A stretch of 11,849 bases of DNA from Paracoccaceae bacterium (GTDB lineage: Bacteria > Pseudomonadota > Alphaproteobacteria > Rhodobacterales > Rhodobacteraceae), in the NCBI GenBank assembly GCA_026982515.1, contig JALSGY010000420.1, forward strand, positions 1 to 11,849, written 5' to 3'. The translations under genes were made by a program, and so were the position numbers. Below are positions 6,822-11,849 of the stretch, in pieces. Below the pieces are notes generated by a model, which saw only the letters and a list, made by a program, of their open reading frames with translations, made no database searches and was not told the origin of the DNA. How positions within the stretch are numbered: position 1 is the first letter of the stretch; every line of letters begins with the position of its first letter.

Positions 6822-7876
6822 ATCTTCAATCCGTTCTCGTCGAATACCAAGATCTTTTCGTGGTCGATTCCCCAGCGCACCTCGTCGCCGATGCGAACGG
6901 CGTCGTTGGCGCGCTGGATGGAGCGGATGACAGAACCGTCCGGCAGTTCCACGTCGAACAGCGTCTCGCGGCCCTGGATCTCGATGAAGGAGATGCGCCC
7001 CGGAATCGCGATGCCGCCCTCGGGCTGGAAATGCTCGGGGCGGATGCCCAGCCGGACGGCGCGCCCGCCGTGGCTGGCGGCGATCTCCGGGCGCAACGGG
7101 ATGCGGGTGCCGGTGGCAGGCTCCACGAAGGCGTCGCCCTCGATCCGGCCCGCGAGGAAGGAAATGGGCGGGCTGCCCAGAAAGCTGGCGACGTAATCGG
7201 AGACGGGATTTTCGTACATCTCCCTGGGCTCGGCGATCTGCAGGATCTTGCCCGCGTCCATGATCGCGATGCGGTCGGCCATGGACATGGCCTCAACCTG
7301 ATCGTGGGTGACAAGCACGGCGGTGATCCCGGTTTCCTTCTGGATGCGGCGGATCTCCGAGCGCATCTCGAGGCGCAGCGCCGCGTCGAGGTTGGCCAGC
7401 GGCTCATCAAGCAGCAGCACCGAGGGCCGGCGGATCAGGGCGCGCGCCAGTGCCACCCGTTGCTGCTGGCCGCCAGAGAGTTCTCCGGGGCGGCGCTGGA
7501 GGAGCTCCTCAATATGCACCATTTCGGCTATCTCGCCCACCTTGCGGGCGATCTGCTCCTTCGGCTCCTTGCGCAGCTTGAGGGGGAAGCCGATGTTCTG
7601 CTCCACCGTCATGTGCGGATAGAGCGCAAACGACTGGAACACCACGCCCACGTTGCGCTCCTGCGAGGTGGTTCGGGTGACGTCGCGGTCGCCGAACAGG
7701 ATGCGCCCGCCGTCGATGCGGTGAATGCCGCAGATGGAAAACAGCGTGGTGGACTTGCCGCAGCCCGACCCGCCCAGAAGCGCCAGCATCTCGCCGTCGC
7801 GCACCTCCAGGTTCATGCCGTCGATGACGGTCAGGTCACCGAATTTCTTGGTGAAGTTTTCAAGCAGGATGCGCAT
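6818..7876 (-). CDS. ABC transporter ATP-binding protein, MalK/UgpC type
   Basis: A 352-residue ATPase that drives the CUT1-type importer at the inner face of the membrane. Motifs in order: Walker A GGSGCGKST (35-43), Q-loop Gln81 in VVFQSFALYPHMT, signature LSGGQQQR (133-140), Walker B VLLLDEP (153-159), D-loop NLDA and switch His191 (VLVTHDQVEAMSMADRI). After residue about 240 comes the C-terminal regulatory/TOBE region (IRPEHF, then FIEIQGRETLFDVEL) typical of MalK, UgpC and MsmK. The ATG overlaps the TGA of the preceding permease gene by one base (TGATG), indicating translational coupling. Length and domain order are normal. It could in principle serve other CUT1 permeases, as MsmK-like proteins do, but the position inside this operon argues for a dedicated partner. 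Confidence 0.96.
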   Translation of the reverse strand: MRILLENFTKKFGDLTVIDGMNLEVRDGEMLALLGGSGCGKSTTLFSICGIHRIDGGRILFGDRDVTRTTSQERNVGVVFQSFALYPHMTVEQNIGFPLKLRKEPKEQIARKVGEIAEMVHIEELLQRRPGELSGGQQQRVALARALIRRPSVLLLDEPLANLDAALRLEMRSEIRRIQKETGITAVLVTHDQVEAMSMADRIAIMDAGKILQIAEPREMYENPVSDYVASFLGSPPISFLAGRIEGDAFVEPATGTRIPLRPEIAASHGGRAVRLGIRPEHFQPEGGIAIPGRISFIEIQGRETLFDVELPDGSVIRSIQRANDAVRIGDEVRWGIDHEKILVFDENGLKI

Positions 7877-8700
7877 CAGCCCTTGCTGCCTCCGCTGTAG
7901 ATATTCATCAGTTTGTTCTGGAAGAAGACGAACAGGACGATCACCGGCAGAACGTAGAAAAGCCCCACCGACTTGAACAGGTTCATGTCAAAGTTGTTGT
8001 CGTCGGCGATCAGGGCCGCCAGATAGACGGAAAGCACCTGCACGTCATTGCCCGGCGCCAGGACCAGCGGCAGGATGAATTCCGACCAGCCCGCCAGGAA
8101 CGAGATGATCCCCAGTGCCAGGATCGCCGGCTTCACCTGCGGCAGCACCAGCATGGTCCAGACCTGAAAGCGCGAGGCCCCGTCCTGGATGCCGGCCATC
8201 TCGATTTCCCAGGGCACGGTGTCGTAAAACCCCTTCATGATCCAGATGCCGAAGGGCAGTTCCAGCGAGATCTTGACCAGGATCACCCCGATCAGCGTGT
8301 TGTAGAGCCCCAGCATCTGCAGGATCAGGAAGATCGCGATCAGCAGCGTGACCGTGGGGAAGGCGTGCAGCACCAGGATGCCGCCCAGGAAAAAAGATCG
8401 TGCCGGCAGTTGCAGGCGGGACAGGGAGTACCCCGCCGCTGAGGAAACTGCCAGCACGATCAGGGTGGTGACCGTTGCGAACAGGAAGGTGTTCCAGGTG
8501 GCCAGCCAGATCGATGGACGCCCCGGCAGGGTTTCCTTCAGGAAACGCCAGTGCTCCAGCGTGAACTCGTCGGGGATCACCGCGCCGGGCGGCGTGTTGG
8601 TGACGGTGTCCACGAACAGGTAGACATACATCAGGATCAGCGGGGCGGTGAGGATGCCGAGAAACAGCACCATCGGCCATTTTCTGTAATTGCCGCTCAT
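7876..8700 (-). CDS. ABC transporter permease, MalG/UgpE type
   Basis: A 274-residue inner-membrane permease with six predicted transmembrane segments, of standard length for the MalG/UgpE group. The EAA cytoplasmic loop that docks onto the ATPase is at 167-189, beginning EMAGIQDGAS and ending LVLPQVKP; the conserved Gly-Ala and the Leu-Pro are kept. The first transmembrane segment is at about 9-30 and is followed by a periplasmic segment containing FTLEHW, as usual in this family. The start codon is preceded by GGAG at suitable distance and lies 12 bp after the stop of the first permease gene; the stop overlaps the ATPase start. It pairs with the upstream permease to make the heterodimeric channel. 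Confidence 0.95.
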   Translation of the reverse strand: MSGNYRKWPMVLFLGILTAPLILMYVYLFVDTVTNTPPGAVIPDEFTLEHWRFLKETLPGRPSIWLATWNTFLFATVTTLIVLAVSSAAGYSLSRLQLPARSFFLGGILVLHAFPTVTLLIAIFLILQMLGLYNTLIGVILVKISLELPFGIWIMKGFYDTVPWEIEMAGIQDGASRFQVWTMLVLPQVKPAILALGIISFLAGWSEFILPLVLAPGNDVQVLSVYLAALIADDNNFDMNLFKSVGLFYVLPVIVLFVFFQNKLMNIYSGGSKG

Positions 8701-8712
8701 GGGCCGGTGCTC

Positions 8713-10023
8713 CTATTGCTCGATCTTCGGGGATTCGGTGAGGGCCTTGAAGTTGAACATCCGCAGGTAGACCAGCGACAGCGCCACCCCGATCACCACC
8801 AGAACCAGCGACATGGCCGCGCCATAGCCGTATTGCAGCGCTCCGCCGTAGTTGTTGAGCGCCTTCATGTAGGTGGCCAGCGCCCACACCTCGGTGGCCC
8901 CGCCGGGGCCGCCGTTGGTGGCCAGCAGGATGTATTCGAAGGAGGTCAGCAGCGAGAGCGTCTGATAGGAGGTGATGAACAGGATCGGCCAGCGCAGCTG
9001 CGGCAGGATGATGTGGCGGATCTGCTGCCAGCGGCTGGCCCCGTCGACCTCGGAGGCGTAAAACAGCGGCTGCGGAATCGCCTTGATCGCCGAGGAGAAG
9101 ATCAGCATCCCCATCGAGGCGCCGACGAAACCGTTGATCAGGATGATGAAGGTCCAGGCGTTGGCGGGCGTGTCCAGCAGCCAGTTGCGCGGGGCAAAGC
9201 CCATCGGCTCCAGGATGGTGGCCAGAAAGCCGTTGTCCCAGGCCAGCCATTTCCACATCAGCACGTAAAGCACCGGCGGCGTGATCCGCGGCAGCAGCCA
9301 GACCGAGCGGAAGAAGCCCGCCGGCCTGTCGGGCATGTAGTGGGTGGCAATCGCCAGCACCAGCGCGAACCCGGTGTTGAACAGGATCAGCGTGGTGAAG
9401 ACGTAAAACAGCGTATTGGCCATGGTGCGCCAGGTGTCGGGCAGCTCCACCATCGTCTTGAAGTTCTGCGCGGTGAACACCCAGCCGGTATAGCTGACCT
9501 CGGCCAGGGCCTCTTTCTGGGCTTCCGTCAGGGTGATGCCGTAGCCTTCTATGGCGGCCAGCAGCGCTTCGGGGGTGTCGTAGCGCACGTTCACCACCGA
9601 ACGCTCGAAACCGGCGGCGATCTTCTTGATCTGGCGGATGCCGGCGGGGCGGTTATAGAGCTTCTTGAGCAGTCTCTCGACCTCGCGGCGGCTGCCGAAG
9701 CTGGCCCCCAGGTATTTCTCGCGCAGCTCTTCCACGGTTGGCCGCGCGGCCCCGCCCTCCAGCGCCGCCTGCAGCCCCGCTTCGTCAATGACGTAGGATT
9801 TGCGCAGCAGCCGCTCGGCCAGTTCCTGTTCGCCGTAGCGTTCCTTCAGTGCCAGCATGGTGGAATCGCTCACCACATAGGCGCCGCCCGAGATACCGGT
9901 GGCCGTGCTCATGTTGGTGAAACCGAAGACGGCGGTCAGCACCACCGGGGCGAGAAAGAAGAGAATAACGAATATACCCGCGGGGGCCAGCAGCATCAGG
10001 CCCAGGTGTCTGGAATTGCCCAT
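8713..10023 (-). CDS. ABC transporter permease, MalF/UgpA type, with an enlarged periplasmic loop
   Basis: A 436-residue inner-membrane permease of the MalF/UgpA group; simple UgpA-type members are about 290-310 residues. The first transmembrane segment is at about 8-34. Then come some 145 residues (about 39-185) that are charged and helical-looking (for example EELREKYLGASFGSRREVER and RPAGIRQIKKIAAGF), before the second membrane segment near 200-225. The EAA loop, ASEVDGASRWQQIRHIILP, is at 323-341. Membrane topology puts the extra segment in the periplasm, at the position equivalent to the P2 loop of MalF. The ATG at 10021-10023 has AAGGGGGGG just upstream; an in-frame extension to 10137 runs back through the preceding gene's end and is rejected. 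It follows the binding-protein gene after 61 bp containing a strong hairpin. Confidence 0.93.
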   Translation of the reverse strand: MGNSRHLGLMLLAPAGIFVILFFLAPVVLTAVFGFTNMSTATGISGGAYVVSDSTMLALKERYGEQELAERLLRKSYVIDEAGLQAALEGGAARPTVEELREKYLGASFGSRREVERLLKKLYNRPAGIRQIKKIAAGFERSVVNVRYDTPEALLAAIEGYGITLTEAQKEALAEVSYTGWVFTAQNFKTMVELPDTWRTMANTLFYVFTTLILFNTGFALVLAIATHYMPDRPAGFFRSVWLLPRITPPVLYVLMWKWLAWDNGFLATILEPMGFAPRNWLLDTPANAWTFIILINGFVGASMGMLIFSSAIKAIPQPLFYASEVDGASRWQQIRHIILPQLRWPILFITSYQTLSLLTSFEYILLATNGGPGGATEVWALATYMKALNNYGGALQYGYGAAMSLVLVVIGVALSLVYLRMFNFKALTESPKIEQ

Positions 10024-10042
10024 GGTTCCCCCCCTTGGATTT

Positions 10043-10069
10043 CCACCGGCGCGCCGGGCGCGCCGGTGG
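10043..10069 (-). other. Strong mRNA hairpin between binding-protein and permease genes
   Basis: A perfect 12-bp GC-rich stem (arms at 10043-10054 and 10058-10069, three-base loop) lies 15 bp after the stop of the solute-binding gene and 19 bp before the permease start. It lacks a T-run, so it is unlikely to stop transcription fully. Such hairpins, as between malE and malF, slow 3' decay of the upstream message and let cells make much more binding protein than permease. That role here is inferred from position and structure. Confidence 0.65.
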
Positions 10070-10084
10070 GGTCTGCCTGTCTGT

Positions 10085-11455
10085 TTACCTGATGACGATC
10101 TTGTCGCCGAGAGCCGCCTTGAGCTCCTTCTCGGCATCGGCCACCGCCTGTTCGACGGTCTTCTGCCCGGTCCAGGCCGCCTGCAGCCCGCTCATCATCA
10201 CCTCGAAGTACTGCCCGAAGTTGGGGTTGTTCGGGGCTGCCGTGGCGAAGGGCAGCAGCACTTCGGTGGCTTCGCGGGTCCAGCGGTCATCGGCATAGAG
10301 CGAGACCTTCTCTTCCGAGCGGGTGATGCCCAGGTGCGCCGACTTGATGGCGTGCAGGGCGTTGATGCGCGGCTCGGAGGCGATGGTGATCAGCTCGCCG
10401 GAGATGACCATTTCGTCCTCGTTGTCCTGGCGGGTGATCATGTAGACCAGCGGGTGGGTCAGCGTGTTGGCCCGGCCGCGCTCATTGCCGCCCGAGGGGA
10501 TCAGGGTGAAGGTGACGTTCTTGAAGAAGTCCAGCCCGTATTTCCCGGTCCATTCGCTGTACTGCCAGGTGCCGCCGTGCCACATGCCCACCTGGCCCGA
10601 GGTCAGCGCGCCGTGCCACTGATCCCAGGGCGTGCCGAGATGGTTCTTGCGGGTCACGCCGAGGTTCACGGCATCGACAAAGAACTGATAGGCGCCCTTC
10701 ATGGCTTCGCGGTCGAACAGCAGCCGGCCGTCGTCGGTGGCGAACTCACCGCCGTAGCTCATGTAGAACTGCCAGAAATCACCGCCATTGGAAGGCCGCG
10801 GCCAGAAGCCCTTGCCCGGCTCGACCAGCCCGGCATCCTGCATCTTCTTGGCGTCTTCCAGCACGTTTTGCAGGGTATATTCGCCTGCACGCACCTTGTC
10901 GGCCAGCCCGGCGAGGTCTTCGTCGCTATAGCCGATCGCCTTCATGTAGTCGTTCCAGAAGAAGAACGGCCGCGATTCGGTATCCTGCGGGATGGCCCAG
11001 ACCTGCCCCTGGTAGGAGGCGATCTCGACCAGGTTCGGGTAGATGTCGTTCAGCGGCCAGGCGTCGAGGTCGACGTAATCCTCCACCGGCACGATGATCC
11101 CCGCCTGCGCCCAGGGGGCGATGTCGGTATGGCTGGAGACCACGATGTTGGGCGCGGTGCCCGCCTCGCCGGCCAGGGTGACGGCCTGCTTGTATTCGGA
11201 CCACTGGGTGAAGGTCTTGCTCTCGATGTTGATCTTCAGATCCTCGCCGCGAATGGCGTATTCGCGCTCCAGGATGTCGGCGGCCATCTTGATGGCATCG
11301 ATGCGATAGTTCTCGGTGGAACCGGCAATCGCCCAGACGGAGATCGTGACCTCCTGTTGGGCAAGAGCCGTGCCGGCACCTGCCGCCAGCATCGAGCTTG
11401 CGGCCAGGGCGGCCAGCGTTTTTCTGCAGTGTCGCATTGTGTCCTGTCTCCCCAT
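10085..11455 (-). CDS. ABC transporter periplasmic solute-binding protein, sugar type (COG1653-like)
   Basis: A 456-residue extracytoplasmic binding protein, first gene of the operon. It captures the substrate in the periplasm and hands it to the two permeases. Residues 1-32 are a Sec signal peptide: RHCRK, a hydrophobic stretch LAALAASSMLAAGAGTA and an ALA-QQ cleavage site. The mature part begins EVTISVWAIAGSTENYR, a first strand typical of the SBP_bac_1/MalE-UgpB group, and is rich in Trp and Tyr (WPLNDIYP, GKGFWPRPSNGGDFWQFYMS, MWHGGTWQYSEWTG), as in sugar or polyol binders. The start at 11455 has AAGGA (11462-11466) six bases upstream; an ATG at 11437 is an acceptable alternative that keeps the signal peptide. 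Gene context suggests a phosphodiester or phosphorylated polyol as ligand. I recall similar operons annotated as inositol-phosphate importers (InoEFGK type), which I could not check. Confidence 0.94.
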   Translation of the reverse strand: MGRQDTMRHCRKTLAALAASSMLAAGAGTALAQQEVTISVWAIAGSTENYRIDAIKMAADILEREYAIRGEDLKINIESKTFTQWSEYKQAVTLAGEAGTAPNIVVSSHTDIAPWAQAGIIVPVEDYVDLDAWPLNDIYPNLVEIASYQGQVWAIPQDTESRPFFFWNDYMKAIGYSDEDLAGLADKVRAGEYTLQNVLEDAKKMQDAGLVEPGKGFWPRPSNGGDFWQFYMSYGGEFATDDGRLLFDREAMKGAYQFFVDAVNLGVTRKNHLGTPWDQWHGALTSGQVGMWHGGTWQYSEWTGKYGLDFFKNVTFTLIPSGGNERGRANTLTHPLVYMITRQDNEDEMVISGELITIASEPRINALHAIKSAHLGITRSEEKVSLYADDRWTREATEVLLPFATAAPNNPNFGQYFEVMMSGLQAAWTGQKTVEQAVADAEKELKAALGDKIVIR

Positions 11456-11509
11456 GTTGGTTCCTTGTGATCACGCCCTTGGATGGCCGGATCGTTCGGT
11501 GGTTTCAGC

Positions 11510-11533
11510 AATTCATGGATTAATTCATGGATT
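11510..11533. repeat. Exact tandem duplication of a 12-bp unit in the operon promoter
   Basis: AATTCATGGATT occurs twice head to tail (11510-11521 and 11522-11533). The predicted -10 box of the minus-strand promoter, ATTAAT at 11519-11524, lies across the joint between the two units, and the right unit runs into the first bases of the operator. The duplication may have created or moved the promoter element. It could also be a pair of regulator sites. Confidence 0.85.
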
Positions 11534-11547
11534 GCACACGTGTGCAA
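11519..11547 (-). promoter_or_regulatory. Promoter of the transport operon
   Basis: Read on the minus strand, TTGCAC (11547-11542) is a possible -35 box, followed by a 17-bp spacer and ATTAAT (11524-11519) as -10. This gives a leader of roughly 55-60 bases before the ATG at 11455. The -35 box is one end of the palindromic operator, exactly as in the phosphatase promoter, so the same repressor could shut both by covering the -35 region. Confidence 0.55.
11532..11547. promoter_or_regulatory. LacI-family operator, copy 2
   Basis: TTGCACACGTGTGCAA is a perfect 16-bp palindrome centred on CG. Its inner 14 bases are identical to the site at 3367-3380. It lies 77 bp upstream of the solute-binding gene, whose operon ends with a LacI-family gene, so autoregulation is the natural inference. 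Being the longer palindrome, it may be the stronger of the two sites. Confidence 0.8.
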
Positions 11548-11560
11548 CAATTTTGTTGCA
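11543..11560. promoter_or_regulatory. Second dyad overlapping the operator
   Basis: TGCAACAATTTTGTTGCA has perfect 8-bp arms around a TT centre and shares its first five bases with the LacI-type operator. On the minus strand it lies just upstream of the -35 box, where an activator or a second repressor dimer would bind. Its TTGCA ends match the ends of the LacI operator, so it may be a degenerate second site. No matching dyad is seen in the phosphatase promoter. Confidence 0.5.
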
Positions 11561-11772
11561 GTAAAAACTCCAGAAGTTTCAAACGACTGCAAGGAGGATC
11601 GCAGCGGGGTCAGGAAATGACCCGCTGCCGCGCGTCATCCGCGGCCCGGTCCGCGGCGGCCTGGCGGTGGGCCGATTCGCACCTCCCGCTGCCGGGCCGG
11701 CAGGCCCGCTGCATGCGATTTGCTCGCCGGATGCGGCGGTGCAGCATTGCCCGTGATCCACCCCCGGCGCGT
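11561..11772. other. GC-rich intergenic stretch with hairpins between kinase end and operon promoter
   Basis: No convincing gene is seen here. It holds an imperfect hairpin GCAGCGGGGTCA-GGAAA-TGACCCGCTGC (11601-11628), a repeated CCGCGG pair around 11639-11658, and the perfect dyad CTGCCGGGCCGGCAG (11689-11703). On the minus strand these would follow the histidine kinase gene and could end its transcript before the operon promoter, although none has a clear T-run. A 60-codon minus-strand frame here is low-complexity and unlike known proteins. Confidence 0.4.
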
Positions 11773-11849
11773 TCAGCGTGGCAGGATGACCAGCACCCGC
11801 AGCCCGCCGCCGGGGCGGTTGCGCAGCATTATGTCGCCGCCATGTGCAC
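11773..11849 (-). CDS. Sensor histidine kinase, C-terminal end
   Basis: The minus-strand frame entering from the right edge reads AHGGDIMLRNRPGGGLRVLV and four more residues before TGA (11773-11775). This AHGG-x-(I/V)-x-L-x-N-R-P-x-GGL pattern followed by a hydrophobic strand and LP is the usual last segment of the HATPase_c domain in two-component sensor kinases. Only 24 codons are in the window, so the sensory part, the phosphorylated histidine and the partner response regulator lie outside. Its sensed signal is unknown. It reads toward the transport operon but is separated from it by about 317 bp with its own promoter, so co-transcription is not suggested. Confidence 0.8.
   Translation of the reverse strand, partial: AHGGDIMLRNRPGGGLRVLVILPR

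Noticed and set aside
10024..10137. N-terminal extension of the first permease up to 10137
   Set aside because: It would overlap the end of the binding-protein gene, is Arg-rich without a signal, and the ATG at 10023 has a strong ribosome site and begins the normal membrane segment.
5415..11470. Several long plus-strand frames (5415-6809, 6860-7900, 8551-10092, 9899-11470) opposite the operon
   Set aside because: All are complements of genes with full motif sets. Their sequences are His/Gly/Gln-rich, as expected from the reverse strand of GC-biased codons.
11579..11761. Minus-strand 60-codon frame between the kinase and the operon
   Set aside because: Low-complexity Gly/Pro/Ala sequence over hairpin-forming DNA, with no good ribosome site and no resemblance to a known protein.
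1..11849. CRISPR array, insertion sequence, tRNA or phage genes
   Set aside because: No spaced direct-repeat array, transposase-like frame, tRNA cloverleaf or phage-type protein was seen. The only tandem repeat found is the 12-bp pair at 11510-11533.

Overview
The window is high-GC DNA from an alphaproteobacterium, most likely Rhodobacteraceae (Paracoccus/Rhodobacter-like). This rests on codon and GC style, a type A RNase P RNA with an alphaproteobacterial layout, Excalibur-type lipoprotein and CrgA-type LysR genes, and an intergenic 'CCCCCGAGAGTATTT...' element I remember as common in that family. No taxonomic search was possible.

Left part (1-3334): the 3' end of gatA, a small lipoprotein with a C-terminal Excalibur-like calcium-binding motif, the RNase P RNA gene rnpB with a well-placed promoter, a convergent terminator-like inverted repeat, a 3' remnant of a serine-hydroxymethyltransferase-like gene on the minus strand, and a divergent LysR-family regulator.

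Right part (3366-11560) is the interesting block. On the plus strand there is an inositol-monophosphatase-family phosphatase. Facing it on the minus strand is a tightly packed six-gene operon, read right to left: secreted sugar-type solute-binding protein, two membrane permeases, MalK-like ATPase, a cytoplasmic protein with two fused and apparently intact glycerophosphodiester phosphodiesterase (GDPD) domains, and a LacI-family regulator. The same 14-bp palindrome TGCACACGTGTGCA lies in both promoter regions, upstream of the phosphatase (3367-3380) and of the binding-protein gene (11533-11546). In each case its TTGCAC end can serve as a -35 box with a 17-bp spacer to a plausible -10. The simplest reading is one regulon controlled by the LacI protein encoded inside it.

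Inferred pathway: an intact phosphodiester (glycerophosphoinositol or another glycerophospho-/sugar-phosphodiester) is bound in the periplasm, imported, cleaved inside the cell by the double GDPD, and the resulting phosphomonoester is dephosphorylated by the IMPase-family enzyme. The GDPD-plus-IMPase pairing recalls AccF/AccG of agrocinopine catabolism in Agrobacterium, but here with a CUT1-type importer and LacI control. One permease also carries a roughly 100-residue extra periplasmic loop, placed like the P2 loop of MalF.

The right edge (11773-11849) holds the last 24 codons of a sensor histidine kinase on the minus strand, separated from the operon by about 317 bp that contain the operon promoter and GC-rich hairpins.
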